Both the position numbers and the translations under genes were made by a program. A DNA stretch of 54,821 bases from DAOPZJ01 sp964587625 (GTDB lineage Bacteria; Bacillota; Clostridia; Oscillospirales; JAKOTC01): NCBI GenBank assembly GCA_964587625.1, contig CAZPLU010000017.1, forward strand, positions 1 to 54,821, given 5' to 3'. Positions within the stretch are counted from its first letter, which is position 1, and the number at the start of each line of letters is the position of its first letter. Of this stretch, positions 33,008 to 42,499 are shown one piece after another. Below the pieces are notes generated by a model that ran no database searches, was not told the origin of the DNA, and saw nothing but the letters and a program-made list of their open reading frames with translations.

Positions 33008-35200
33008 ATGGAGAGATTATTACACAGAGTAAGAGTGTTTTTTTCGGCGCGTATAGAATTAAAAGCCGGGTTCAAGACAGCGGTCATATGGACGGCATTG
33101 GGTTTCGGCGCGGCGTTTTTCAAAGTGGGCAACGGGTATACGCCGTTCGCGGCTGCTCTTGTCGGCGCGCTTCCGTTTATCGGCGGCATTTCGGCCGCGG
33201 TCGGCGCACTGATCGCCGGTGCGGTTATGCTACCCGACGTGCAGGGCGGCATCGTTTTGATGTCGGCGGGGCTTGCGCTTGCGGCGCGGCTCTTTTTCCG
33301 GCAAAAAGCGCGCTTCTGGGGAATTTTGACGGCGGCGCTCGCCGCGTTCGCCGCCTCGATGATGCTCAAATACATCCCCGATAAAACCGTCTTCACCCTG
33401 CTGGGTGCGGTTTTTGAGGGGCTGCTGACGCTCGGCGCGTGCTTTTTGGTACGCCCGTTGAATTTTACGGCCGCTTTTTCCGACCGGGCGTCGGGGTTTG
33501 CCGCATTCGTGATTTTATTCGCGGTCTGCGCCGCGCCGGGCGGTCTCGGTTTCGGCGGTCTCGCGCTCGGGCGGATTGTCGCCGTCACGGCGTTTTTACT
33601 GCTGATACGGGAAGCCAATCCCCTGTATGCGGCCGCCATCGGCGCGGTCGGCGGTTTTATATTGGTCTGCACCTCAAAGACACTGCTCGTGCTCTCCCCC
33701 GCGCTCGCGCTGGCGGCGTATGCGTTTTGCGCTTTTAAAAGGAGCTCCTACGGGCGCTCCTTTTTGTTCTTCGGCGTCTCGTCGGTCATTTTGATCGCCT
33801 GTTCGGGCGCTTATGACGCATTGGTCTGCATCTACGAAGTGGGAATTGCCACCCTGGTCTCTGCCTCGGTACCGGTCAAACTCTATGAAAAATTAAAACG
33901 CGACAAAAGCCGTCCGCCCGTAAGCGAGAGCCCGGAATCAAAACGCCTGTTTGCGCTCTCGGATGCGATGCGCGAGGTCTATTGCGATTTGCACGAAGCC
34001 CATACCCGCCTCTCCGCCTTTAAAAAACCGTTCGTGACCCCCGAATCCATTGCGCGGGAACTCTGTCTGTCCTGCCGTCGCAAAAATTTTTGCTGGAATC
34101 TCTCTTATGCGCAGACCGACCGGGCGCTGCGCACGGCGATCCGCGGGAGCGAACAGCTCTCTTTCCCGATTCAGCACGCGCGGGACTTGTCTTTTTGCAT
34201 AAAACAGGAACAGGTTCATAAAATGATTGAGGAGGGCGGCACGGTCGGGGAAAATCCCAGCGCCCGCCAAAACCCCTGTGAACACTTCGAGATGATGTCC
34301 GACCTGCTTCTCGCCGCGGCGCAGAATGTCGATTTTTCGGGCGAGGACGAACATTTGAAATCCGCGCTCACGGCTCTGCTGCGCCGTCTGCGGCTCGACA
34401 CCGTCACACTTTCGGCGCTTTCCGACGGCAAGTCGCTGCGGTTGCGCATCGTCTGCGTCCGCGCGCCTTCGGCATCCGACCTGCAGCAAATCTCCGTTCT
34501 TGTTGAAAAACACACCGGGAAAACCCTCGGCAGGATTAAAATAGACCGCGCGGCCGGCGGTTATGAGGTCACCGCCGAGAGCGCCCCGGCCTTCACGATT
34601 GATTTTGCGCTTGCCCAGCGCAGTGCGGACGGAATCTGCAGCGGGGATATCTGCCGCGTTCTGCCCGACAACGGGCTGTTCATCCTCTCCGACGGCATGG
34701 GCACCGGCCCGAGAGCCGCGCTTGACGGCCATATGGCGATCGGCGTCTTCGAAAAACTCTATTGCGCGGGTGCGGGCGTTGACATCGCCCTGCGCTGCGC
34801 AAACAGCGCGCTCGCCGCCCGCACCGACAACGAGGCATTGGCGACGTTTGACGCGTTGATTTTAGACGACAGCGCGGGGGAAGGGGAATTTATCAAAGCG
34901 GGCGCGTTTTTGAGCTATGTGCTGCGCGACGGCAGCGTCACGAGGATCGAGGGCGACACCCTGCCGATCGGGATTTTCGGCGAACCCCAGATTTACCGCC
35001 GCAAAGTGCGGCTTCAAAAAGGCGATATCATCGTGATGACCTCGGACGGCATCGTCGATGAGGAACTCCCCGCCGCCCGTCTGCGCGAAAAAAAAGAACG
35101 GTCCCTCAAGGCGTTCTGCGAGGGGCTCGCCGAGGAGGCCAAAGACCGTTCCGACGGAAAAAAAGACGACATCACCGTACTTGCGATCGAGGTGAGCTGA
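33008..35200 (+). CDS. spoIIE: Stage II sporulation protein E, membrane PP2C phosphatase
   Basis: 730 residues. Residues 1 to about 300 contain some ten hydrophobic segments. A central region includes the conserved cysteine cluster ELCLSCRRKNFCW. The C-terminal PP2C domain carries LFILSDGMGTGPRAALDG, ATFDALILDDSAGEGEFIKAGA, and ends GDIIVMTSDGIVDEE and KKDDITVLAIEVS. SpoIIE sits at the polar septum and dephosphorylates SpoIIAA, releasing sigma-F in the forespore. GGAGGG lies before the ATG. It shows the organism belongs to a spore-forming lineage. Confidence 0.96.
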   Translation: MERLLHRVRVFFSARIELKAGFKTAVIWTALGFGAAFFKVGNGYTPFAAALVGALPFIGGISAAVGALIAGAVMLPDVQGGIVLMSAGLALAARLFFRQKARFWGILTAALAAFAASMMLKYIPDKTVFTLLGAVFEGLLTLGACFLVRPLNFTAAFSDRASGFAAFVILFAVCAAPGGLGFGGLALGRIVAVTAFLLLIREANPLYAAAIGAVGGFILVCTSKTLLVLSPALALAAYAFCAFKRSSYGRSFLFFGVSSVILIACSGAYDALVCIYEVGIATLVSASVPVKLYEKLKRDKSRPPVSESPESKRLFALSDAMREVYCDLHEAHTRLSAFKKPFVTPESIARELCLSCRRKNFCWNLSYAQTDRALRTAIRGSEQLSFPIQHARDLSFCIKQEQVHKMIEEGGTVGENPSARQNPCEHFEMMSDLLLAAAQNVDFSGEDEHLKSALTALLRRLRLDTVTLSALSDGKSLRLRIVCVRAPSASDLQQISVLVEKHTGKTLGRIKIDRAAGGYEVTAESAPAFTIDFALAQRSADGICSGDICRVLPDNGLFILSDGMGTGPRAALDGHMAIGVFEKLYCAGAGVDIALRCANSALAARTDNEALATFDALILDDSAGEGEFIKAGAFLSYVLRDGSVTRIEGDTLPIGIFGEPQIYRRKVRLQKGDIIVMTSDGIVDEELPAARLREKKERSLKAFCEGLAEEAKDRSDGKKDDITVLAIEVS

Positions 35201-35274
35201 GTGTTTTCCCAACTGCTGCGGCTGTGCAGCGTATCCTATTTGAAACAGCTTTACAACTATTTCCGTTACATACT

Positions 35275-35871
35275 CTATTCTTGAATATATCCTTTTTTGG
35301 CGCAGTCGCCGACCGCTTTTTCGACAAACGCCCAGACGCCGAGCATCGCCGTGCGGATCGGTTCCATGCGCCGACAGACCTGCGCTCTTGTCACCCCGCC
35401 CTCTTTCCAGGTGTGACCCTCGGTCATAATGTTATTCAAAAACGGCTGAAAGCGGTCGATGGCGCAGGCATATTTGGCGTCGGGGGTCTGCTCGGCGTCG
35501 AATTCCTCCCACAGCGCCCGGATTTCTTCGCCCTGCTCTTTGGGCAGTATTGCAAACAGTTTATCGGCGGCGGCTTTTTCGCGCTGTTGTTTTCCGGCAT
35601 TGCCGGCGTCGTCATAGGCGAACGTGTCCCCGGCGTAAATCTCGATCAGGTCATGCACCAGCGCCATCCGAATCACCCGTTCGATATCCACGCTTTTGTC
35701 GGCGCAATATTCATACAGCAGCATCGCCGTCACGGCGAAGTGCCACGAGTGCGCGGCGTCGTCCTCGCGGCGCGACTTGTCGATCAAAACCGTGCGCCGG
35801 TAGACCGACTTCATTTTGTCGATTTCGGTCAAAAATTTGACTTGTTTTTCAAACCGCCCGTCCATCTTCAT
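35275..35871 (-). CDS. HD-domain phosphohydrolase (YfbR/HD_3-like)
   Basis: 198 residues. Metal-binding HD signature: SRREDDAAHSWHFAVTAMLLYEY (first His), RMALVHDLIEIYAGDTFAYD (HD pair) and a later Asp in YACAIDRFQPFLNNI. Such proteins hydrolyse deoxynucleoside 5'-monophosphates or related phosphates. The start overlaps the upstream metallo-beta-lactamase gene stop by four bases. Exact substrate unknown. Confidence 0.87.
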   Translation of the reverse strand: MKMDGRFEKQVKFLTEIDKMKSVYRRTVLIDKSRREDDAAHSWHFAVTAMLLYEYCADKSVDIERVIRMALVHDLIEIYAGDTFAYDDAGNAGKQQREKAAADKLFAILPKEQGEEIRALWEEFDAEQTPDAKYACAIDRFQPFLNNIMTEGHTWKEGGVTRAQVCRRMEPIRTAMLGVWAFVEKAVGDCAKKGYIQE

Positions 35872-36776
35872 CTCTCCGATTTTTGCGTATTCACGGTCAG
35901 ATTTCCGTCTTTTTGCGTGCAGGTGATCCTGCCGCTGCGCCTCGTGTCGTAGACCTTTGCCCCCGATTTTTCAAGCCGCCCGATCACGGTCTCCATCAGA
36001 TGATCGTCGTCGGCGTCGGACCGCGCCGTAATCAGCGCAACCTCGGGCGAGACCGCGCTCAAAAATGCCGCGCTCGAGGAGGTCGTGCCGCCGTGGTGCG
36101 CGACTTTTAAGATGTCGCAGTCGAGCAGCGCCGCGAGCTGCGGATTTTCGAGCATCCTTTTCTCCTCTGCCACCGTCGTGTCGCCCGTGAGCAGCACCGA
36201 CACGTCGCCGCAGTCGGCGCGTACGACCGCCGACCAGCCGTTCAAATCGCTGTGCTCGCTTCCGATCGGCGCGAGCACCGTCAGCTTGACGTCGCCGTTG
36301 ACGTCGTAGACATCGCCCGGCTCACACGGGAGTTTTTGAACCCCGCTGTCGAGCACGGCCTGATTGAACGCCCTGACCGTCGCCGAATCGCCGACCTCCG
36401 ACTTCGGGATATCGGGCGTGAGCAGCGCGTCGACGGTGATCAGGTCCTCGTTCAGCACGTCGTCGAGTCCGCCGATGTGGTCGGAGTGCGGGTGGCTCGC
36501 GATCATCACATCGATGTGATAGATCTTCTGCGCCAGCAAAAAGCCGACCACATCACCCGCGTCGGAGGGCTCACCGCCGTCGACCAGAACCACCGAACCG
36601 CCGCTTTGCAAAATAATGCAGTCGGCCTTGTCCAGCGCCAGCACGGTCAGCGTGAATTCGGACGAATAGACGATCGGCGCATCGGTCGAACATCTCCGCT
36701 CATAAATCCAAACGCCCAACGTAATCACCGCCGCCAGCAGCAGCGTGATCAGCCGTTTTGTCGTTCGCTTATTCAT
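35868..36776 (-). CDS. Metallo-beta-lactamase fold hydrolase, ComEC/Rec2 C-terminal-like, membrane anchored
   Basis: 302 residues. One N-terminal signal anchor (KRLITLLLAAVITLGVWIY) puts the domain outside the membrane. Metal site: IASHPHSDHIGGLDD (HxHxDH form), VLLTGDTT, VAHHGGTTSS. The similarity is to the hydrolase part of ComEC and to free-standing ComEC-like proteins. Possible role in extracellular nucleic acid or phosphodiester cleavage; no competence genes are nearby. Overlaps the HD-domain gene. Confidence 0.86.
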   Translation of the reverse strand: MNKRTTKRLITLLLAAVITLGVWIYERRCSTDAPIVYSSEFTLTVLALDKADCIILQSGGSVVLVDGGEPSDAGDVVGFLLAQKIYHIDVMIASHPHSDHIGGLDDVLNEDLITVDALLTPDIPKSEVGDSATVRAFNQAVLDSGVQKLPCEPGDVYDVNGDVKLTVLAPIGSEHSDLNGWSAVVRADCGDVSVLLTGDTTVAEEKRMLENPQLAALLDCDILKVAHHGGTTSSSAAFLSAVSPEVALITARSDADDDHLMETVIGRLEKSGAKVYDTRRSGRITCTQKDGNLTVNTQKSER

Positions 36777-36922
36777 ATTGCTCTGTTGCCCCGGCCTTTC
36801 AGAGTATGAAGAATATATTTATTTCCGGTTATAAAATTTCAAAATCCGGAATGCTTTTCTCGTTGATATACCAAATTATTTTTGAATTTGTGTATAATGA
36901 TACCCGTTATATACAATATGTA

Positions 36923-39403
36923 TTATTTATCATATGAACGCATTTTCATCTCGGCCCATTGGGAACGGGTAATCAATACCACTCTCGGCTTGCTGCCGTC
37001 CATGGTACCGATAATGCCGCGCTCCTCCATCTCGTCGATGATGCGCGCCGCCCGCCCGTACCCGATGCGCAGCTTTCTCTGCAGCAGCGACGTCGAAGCG
37101 CCCCCCGCGTCGACCACGCAGTCGATGGCCTGCGTCAGCATGTCGTCGACCGGCTCGTCCCCGCTCGAACCGCTGTCACCGCGCTCGGCGGCGCGCTGCG
37201 CGGCGGCCAGTTCGATTTGCTTTTCGACGTCGGCGTCATAATTCGCGCCGTGTTTGTTTTTGACGTAATCAATGACCCGTTCGACCTCGGCGTCCGAGAC
37301 GAAGCAGCCCTGAATGCGCACCGGCTTCTGGGTGCCGATCGGGCAGAACAGCATGTCTCCGCGCCCGAGCAGTTTTTCCGCGCCGCCCGAGTCCATGATG
37401 ACCCGCGAATCGACCTGCGACGAGACCGCGAAGGCGATCCGGCTCGGGATGTTGGCCTTGATCACGCCGGTGATGACGTCGGTGGACGGACGCTGCGTCG
37501 CGATCACCAAGTGCATACCCGCCGCGCGCGCCATTTGCGCCAGACGGCAGACCGAGTCCTCGACGTCGCTTCTCGCCACCATCATCAAATCGGACAGCTC
37601 GTCGATGACGACGACCACCTGCGGCAGCGCCTCGAATTGGGAGGAGCGTCTTGCCATTTCGTTATAGCCGGTCAAATCGCGCACGTCGTGCGTCGCAAAG
37701 AGTTTATACCGATCCATCATCTCGTTGACCGCCCACGCCAGCGCGCCCGCGGCCTTCTTGGGGTCGGTGACGACCGGGATCAGCAGATGGGGGATGCCGT
37801 TATAGACATTCAATTCGACCACCTTCGGGTCGATCAGCAGCATCCGGACGTCCTCGGGCTTGGATTTATAGATCAAACTCATTAAAAACGTATTGATGCA
37901 GACCGATTTTCCCGAGCCGGTCGTGCCCGCAATCAGCAGGTGCGGCATTTTCGAGAGGTCGGTTATGATCACATTGCCCGTGATATCCTTGCCTAACGCC
38001 ACGGTCAGATTGCCCGGCGCCCCCGAGAACTTGTCCGATTCCATGACTTCGCGCATGCAAACGGTGCTGACGATCTTATTCGGAATCTCGACGCCGATGG
38101 CGTTCTTGCCCGGGATCGGCGCCTCGATGCGCACGCTCTGCGCGGCAAGCGACAGGGCGATATCGTTGGACAGGTTCGTGATCTTGCTGATTTTAACGCC
38201 GGCCGCCGGCTGCAGCTCATACCGCGTGACGGTCGGCCCGCAGCAGATGTTGATGACCCGGGTCTCGACCCCGAAACTCAGCAGCGCGTCGACCAGACGG
38301 CTTGCGGTGATGCGCAGCTCGTCGTTGAGGCGCGTGGTATCTCGGGGCTGCGGCGCGGTCAGAAGGTTGATCGGCGGGGATTTATAGCTGAGAGCTTTGA
38401 CGGGTTTATAGTCCGAGCTCGCGCCGGTCTTTGCGTCCTGCTCGGCGACTTTGGCGGTCGCTTTTTCGGCGATGCTGTCGATCTCGGGCGGGATCTCGGT
38501 GCCCGGGATCGGCAGTGTCGTACCCCTGAGCGGATGCTCTTCAAATTTGACATCCCCCTTTTTATAGGGGCTGTTCAAATTGGCAATCGCGGCTTCCAGA
38601 CCGGCCAGTTGCTGTGCGCTCGGCTCGGGCAGCGGCGCGGGGGGCGTCAGTTTTATGCCCGCCTGCGTATATTGAATCGGTATTTTGGAATTGTCATCGA
38701 ATTTGATGTCGGTGTCGAATTTGGGCTTTTTCCCGAGCTGTGACGCCGCCGTGACCTCGGGCGGGATTTCGTATCCGTCGATCAGCACCGGCGCCTTGCC
38801 GGACCCGGCTCTGCGCGCCTCATTTTTCGCCCTTGCTTTTCGGATGAGGTGAATGATGTTGATCAAGCCCTTGCCGCTCATGATCGCAAAGACCGCGATC
38901 GCCACGACGACTTCGACGATGATCGCGGGCGTCTTGCCGAGCGCCGTCGAGAGCGGCCAGCCGATCAGCGCGCCGAACCAGCCGCCGCCCCAGCCCTGTT
39001 TTGTCTCCCAGCCCAGTTGGAGCGCTTGGGAATAAGACAGATCGAGCGCGCCGTATTTGCCGGTATAAAACAGTGAGCAGATAAACGCGGCCAAAATCAA
39101 TATTTGCCATACTTTTGCGGAGATCTTTTTGGTTCCGACGTCGAGCGCCAGCAAAAATGCGGTATAAATCAGCAAAAAGCATAAAATCCAGCTCGCCACG
39201 CCGAATACGCCGAAAATAAAATCGCCCGTCGCCTCCCAGAACGCATTGCCCGGAATGAGGTACAGGCACAACAATAAAACCGCAGCGGCAACCAAAACCA
39301 CCGACCACGCGGCGCGCCCGGCCTCGGTCGAAGTGCGTTTTACGGGTTCGGCGGATCTCGCCGCTGCTTGTCTTTTTTTTGTCGCGGGCTTTTTCGTCGC
39401 CAT
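36923..39403 (-). CDS. ftsK: DNA translocase FtsK/SpoIIIE
   Basis: 826 residues. About four N-terminal membrane helices (residues 30-190), a linker rich in Pro and Lys, then the RecA-like motor: Walker A LIAGTTGSGKSVCINTFLM, Walker B VVVIDELSDLMMVA, and LVIATQRPSTDVITGVIKANIPSRIAF. The C-terminal gamma winged helix (DDMLTQAIDCVVDAGGASTSLLQRKLRIGYGRAARIIDEME) reads polar DNA sequences. Pumps chromosome through the division or sporulation septum. SpoIIIE versus general FtsK use cannot be separated by sequence alone. Confidence 0.95.
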   Translation of the reverse strand: MATKKPATKKRQAAARSAEPVKRTSTEAGRAAWSVVLVAAAVLLLCLYLIPGNAFWEATGDFIFGVFGVASWILCFLLIYTAFLLALDVGTKKISAKVWQILILAAFICSLFYTGKYGALDLSYSQALQLGWETKQGWGGGWFGALIGWPLSTALGKTPAIIVEVVVAIAVFAIMSGKGLINIIHLIRKARAKNEARRAGSGKAPVLIDGYEIPPEVTAASQLGKKPKFDTDIKFDDNSKIPIQYTQAGIKLTPPAPLPEPSAQQLAGLEAAIANLNSPYKKGDVKFEEHPLRGTTLPIPGTEIPPEIDSIAEKATAKVAEQDAKTGASSDYKPVKALSYKSPPINLLTAPQPRDTTRLNDELRITASRLVDALLSFGVETRVINICCGPTVTRYELQPAAGVKISKITNLSNDIALSLAAQSVRIEAPIPGKNAIGVEIPNKIVSTVCMREVMESDKFSGAPGNLTVALGKDITGNVIITDLSKMPHLLIAGTTGSGKSVCINTFLMSLIYKSKPEDVRMLLIDPKVVELNVYNGIPHLLIPVVTDPKKAAGALAWAVNEMMDRYKLFATHDVRDLTGYNEMARRSSQFEALPQVVVVIDELSDLMMVARSDVEDSVCRLAQMARAAGMHLVIATQRPSTDVITGVIKANIPSRIAFAVSSQVDSRVIMDSGGAEKLLGRGDMLFCPIGTQKPVRIQGCFVSDAEVERVIDYVKNKHGANYDADVEKQIELAAAQRAAERGDSGSSGDEPVDDMLTQAIDCVVDAGGASTSLLQRKLRIGYGRAARIIDEMEERGIIGTMDGSKPRVVLITRSQWAEMKMRSYDK

Positions 39404-39533
39404 TTTCTCCCGTCCTTCTCTGAATTTTTAATAAATATATCGCATATTAAAAAACATATCGTTACCGTTATACTGAAAACAAACAACGTCCGGTACCGAA
39501 AATTTTAACGTTTTACGAGTACTCAATGCTTTT

Positions 39534-40412
39534 TTATTTTAAACCCAGCAGCATTCCGATCGGTTGTCCGCTGATTTTTTCGGCCACACCCACCGCAGTC
39601 ACCAGTACGCCGACGACCGCGCAGTACCATCCGAAGTATTTGAATGCGCCGCTGCGAACGGTCTTGGCTAACAACTTGATGGCAAAAAATCCGACGACTG
39701 CCGCAATCACGATTCCGATCAAAACCGCCGCAACATTGACTTCGATATTTCCCTGCACCGCGTCTTTGACCTCAAGCGCTGTCGCCAGCAGCACCGCGGG
39801 TGTACCCAAAATAAATGAATAATCAAATGCGTATTCGCGTTCGTAACCCAACATCAGCGAGGCGGAGATGGTGCTGCCCGAACGGGAGAGCCCCGGCAGC
39901 GTCGCCGCCGCCTGTGCCAGTCCGATCAAAACCGCGTCACCGGCTCTCATGTTCCCCGCCGTTCTGCCCTTTCCCCCGGGAACCGCCAGCCGCGACCCGA
40001 ACACAATCAACGCCGCCGTGAACAGCAGACAGACACCCTCGATAATGATGTCGCCGTCGCCGACGAGCCCCTCGATCTGATCTTTGACGGGTAAAATGAC
40101 AAAGAGCATCAAACACGACACAATCAACATGATCAGCATTCTGCGCCGCGGGGCCATATCCAAGCGGAACTTCCCTGTGAATATGTCCCTGATCGTCAGC
40201 CAAAGTTCCGCGACCAATCCCAAAAGCGACTTATAAAATACCGCAAACACGGCGAATAAAGTTCCCAAATGCAAAAACACCGTTGTGGAGAGCGCTTCGT
40301 CGGTGATGCCGGCAAAATGTTGATAGACAGACAGATGCCCGCTCGAAGAGACGGGTAAAAATTCCGCCAGCCCCTGTAAAATCCCCTGGATAATCGCGTC
40401 GAGAATTGTCAT
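39534..40412 (-). CDS. uppP: Undecaprenyl-diphosphatase UppP/BacA
   Basis: 292 residues from the ATG at 40412, preceded by GGAGGCAGGG; an earlier in-frame start at 40439 is unsupported. Signature QGILQGLAEFLPVSSSGHL (E-x-x-x-E and the phosphate-site loop) and PGLSRSGSTISASLMLG, with about eight membrane helices. Dephosphorylates undecaprenyl diphosphate on the outer face of the membrane to recycle the carrier for peptidoglycan; extra copies give bacitracin tolerance. Confidence 0.95.
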   Translation of the reverse strand: MTILDAIIQGILQGLAEFLPVSSSGHLSVYQHFAGITDEALSTTVFLHLGTLFAVFAVFYKSLLGLVAELWLTIRDIFTGKFRLDMAPRRRMLIMLIVSCLMLFVILPVKDQIEGLVGDGDIIIEGVCLLFTAALIVFGSRLAVPGGKGRTAGNMRAGDAVLIGLAQAAATLPGLSRSGSTISASLMLGYEREYAFDYSFILGTPAVLLATALEVKDAVQGNIEVNVAAVLIGIVIAAVVGFFAIKLLAKTVRSGAFKYFGWYCAVVGVLVTAVGVAEKISGQPIGMLLGLK

Positions 40413-40477
40413 ACCCTGCCTCCGAGAATCAATATCCATATTATATCACAGACGGAAATAATCTACAAGAGAACCCT

Positions 40478-40573
40478 GCGAGAGGGCAGAAGTTAGAGGA
40501 CAGAGGGCAGAAAAGGAATGAACGATTAAAAACTTATTTCTGTCTTCTGTCTTCTAACTTCTGCCCTCTCGCA
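40478..40573. repeat. Large inverted repeat of the GGCAGAAG family
   Basis: The arm GCGAGAGGGCAGAAGTTAGA...GGGCAGAAA (40478-40514) is matched in inverse by TTTCTGTCTTCTGTCTTCTA...CCCTCTCGC (about 40538-40573), with a spacer of about 23 bases. The same word family occurs at 30133-30420 (direct) and 48938-49117 (inverted). Lies between sigE and uppP. Confidence 0.85.
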
Positions 40574-40598
40574 GCTCTGCCCCCCAATCCATCCCGGC

Positions 40599-41306
40599 TC
40601 AAATCGCGGCCAAATCCCTCCTCAACTGCCGAATGATTTTTTTCTCCAATCGCGAGATATACGACTGCGAAATCCCCAACCGGTCGGCGACCTCTTTTTG
40701 CGTCATTTCCCGCTTGCCCAGAAGCCCGAACCGCATGCACATAATCTCCCGTTCGCGCGCGGGCAATTGCTCCACGGCCTCATAAAGCTGCCTCCGTTCG
40801 TCGTCGCTCTCGACTTTAAACCCCACGTCATTTCCGTCACTGCCCAGCACATCGGCGACCAGCAGTTCATTCCCGTCCTTGTCGATGTTCAGCGGCTGTT
40901 CGAGCGACAACTCCCCGCGCTGGTTGGAATATTTACGCAGGTACATCAAAATTTCATTCTCGATGCAGCGCGAAGCATAGGTTGCCAATTTGATATTTTT
41001 TTCTTGTTTGAATGTATTGACGGCCTTGATCAACCCGATGGTGCCGATCGAGATCAAATCCTCGACATTGGAAGAACCCGCGTCGAATTTTTTCGAGATA
41101 TAGACGACCAACCGCAGATTATGCACAATCAGCTTCTCGCGCGCGTCGTTGTCCGTCGCGCAGACAGACAGCAACGCCCGCTCGGTGTCGGGGTCGAGCG
41201 GCGGCGGCAGAATCTCCGGTCCGTTGATATAATATACCGGCCGCAGCCCGAACAGCCGCGCGAAAAAATTCAATATGCGGGCGAACCCTCTCATGGTGAT
41301 GATCAT
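40599..41306 (-). CDS. sigE: Sporulation sigma factor SigE
   Basis: 235 residues. The pro-sequence region is MRGFARILNFFARLFGLRPVYYINGPEILPPPL, with the YYI-G-x-E-x-L-P-P-P-L pattern characteristic of pro-sigma-E. Region 2: VHNLRLVVYISKKFDAGSSNVEDLISIGTIGLIKAVNTF. Region 4: LPAREREIMCMRFGLLGKREMTQKEVADRLGISQSYISRLEKKI. It directs mother-cell transcription after cleavage by SpoIIGA, whose gene is immediately upstream (17 bases). The start may be the fifth codon (41294), since the first ATG abuts GAGAGG. Confidence 0.96.
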   Translation of the reverse strand: MIITMRGFARILNFFARLFGLRPVYYINGPEILPPPLDPDTERALLSVCATDNDAREKLIVHNLRLVVYISKKFDAGSSNVEDLISIGTIGLIKAVNTFKQEKNIKLATYASRCIENEILMYLRKYSNQRGELSLEQPLNIDKDGNELLVADVLGSDGNDVGFKVESDDERRQLYEAVEQLPAREREIMCMRFGLLGKREMTQKEVADRLGISQSYISRLEKKIIRQLRRDLAAI

Positions 41307-41323
41307 CCTCTCGGCTTTTTTCG

Positions 41324-42169
41324 TCAGACCTCAACTTCGTCATGGACGGCCGCGGGCAGCAGTGTCTCGCTGTCCCGGTCGAGTTTGTCGGATACCGCGA
41401 TCAAAATTTTTATTTCCCGCTTCCCGATTTTTACGTAATCTGGTAAAAATCCGGGCAGCAACCCCCCGCCGCCCACGGTTTTGCAAGGGATCATTCGCAC
41501 CCTGCGCCGCCAGAATTCATCGTTGCAGGTCTGCCCGCCGCAAAAAAACTGCGCCGCATCCCCGGTGAATAACGGTGAGACCGCGTTTTCCGAAGTCACC
41601 GCGACCGGAAGTCCGCTGATCGGATCACACAGCAGGTTTCCGCTGTCGATCACACCTACCAGCGTGACGCTGCGTTTCCCCATCCGGACGAACATCTGAT
41701 GGCTTTTTGCAGGCAGCACGGATTCCGTCAGTTTCAAGAAGACGCGCAATATCAAATAGCAACCGGCGGTCGCCCCGATCAGGAGCAGCGGTGAAATCTC
41801 AAAGTACACGGCTCCGCTCCGATAAAACAGCGCGTCCGCCCCGAACAGTGTCCGGCACAGCAGTATCGCGCCCGCGAACACCGCTCCGCACCCGCAAAAA
41901 CACAGCATACGCTTAAAAAACGCCTTGACCCCGGCAAACCGGAACGCGGCAAAGGTGATGATCGACGCGCAGATCAAGTTGGCCGCGACGCACAACATCG
42001 GAAAATCGCCCAAAAAAAACAGCAGCCCGGATAGCCCGCCGATGACGCTCGCCAGCAGCAACCGCCGACCCACGATGCGGGCGCGGCAGAATTTCGCCGT
42101 CGCCGCCAGCTGGAACAAGGTCATATAGGCGTTGAGCAGAAACAGGATATCGACATAGACGACGGTCAT
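41324..42169 (-). CDS. spoIIGA: Sigma-E processing peptidase SpoIIGA
   Basis: 281 residues. Five membrane helices in the first 150 residues (starting VVYVDILFLLNAYMTLFQL), then an aspartic protease-like domain with the active-site motif GVIDSGNLLCDP and the partner motif VRMIPCKTVGGGGLLPGF. It cleaves pro-sigma-E at the septal membrane. Gene order spoIIGA-sigE is the conserved one. AAGGGGA precedes the ATG. Confidence 0.94.
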   Translation of the reverse strand: MTVVYVDILFLLNAYMTLFQLAATAKFCRARIVGRRLLLASVIGGLSGLLFFLGDFPMLCVAANLICASIITFAAFRFAGVKAFFKRMLCFCGCGAVFAGAILLCRTLFGADALFYRSGAVYFEISPLLLIGATAGCYLILRVFLKLTESVLPAKSHQMFVRMGKRSVTLVGVIDSGNLLCDPISGLPVAVTSENAVSPLFTGDAAQFFCGGQTCNDEFWRRRVRMIPCKTVGGGGLLPGFLPDYVKIGKREIKILIAVSDKLDRDSETLLPAAVHDEVEV

Positions 42170-42257
42170 TTTGCGATTCCCCTTTACGCGGAGGTCATGA
42201 CCAGAGTATACCGCCCCGCCTGCGCGAATCCTGCCGAAAAAATTTCGCGATTCAAAG

Positions 42258-42269
42258 AAAAATCGACAA
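42258..42269 (-). promoter_or_regulatory. Possible Spo0A box upstream of spoIIGA
   Basis: Minus strand TTGTCGATTTTT, near the TTTTGTCRAA-type Spo0A target (TGTCGA core), about 90 bases before the spoIIGA ATG. A TATACT -10 candidate follows at 42214-42209. spoIIG is Spo0A-activated in Bacillus; support here is the motif and position only. Confidence 0.4.
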
Positions 42270-42282
42270 CCGCACCCATTTC

Positions 42283-42499
42283 AAGACGGTTTCAAATTCC
42301 GGTATTTCTCCCTTGTGGCGAGTCCGCCGCGGATTGCCGGCGGCATATCCGCTGTCCGTTTTCCTTAAGACGGTTTCAAATTCCGGTATTTCTCCCTTGT
42401 GGCGAGTCCGCCGAGGATTGCCGGCGGCATATCCGCTGTCCGTTTTCCTTAAGACGGTTTCAAATTCCGGTATTTCTCCCTTGTGGCGAGTCCGCCGCG
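42283..42499 (-). repeat. 84-bp tandem duplication of the spoIIID 3' end
   Basis: Units at 42283-42366 and 42367-42450 repeat, nearly exactly, a segment whose first part is the last 16 codons of spoIIID (42451-42499) followed by about 36 downstream bases. Landmark AAGACGGTTTCAAATTCCGG occurs at 42283, 42367 and 42451. Because 84 is a multiple of three, several frames stay open through it on both strands; these are not genes. Confidence 0.92.
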
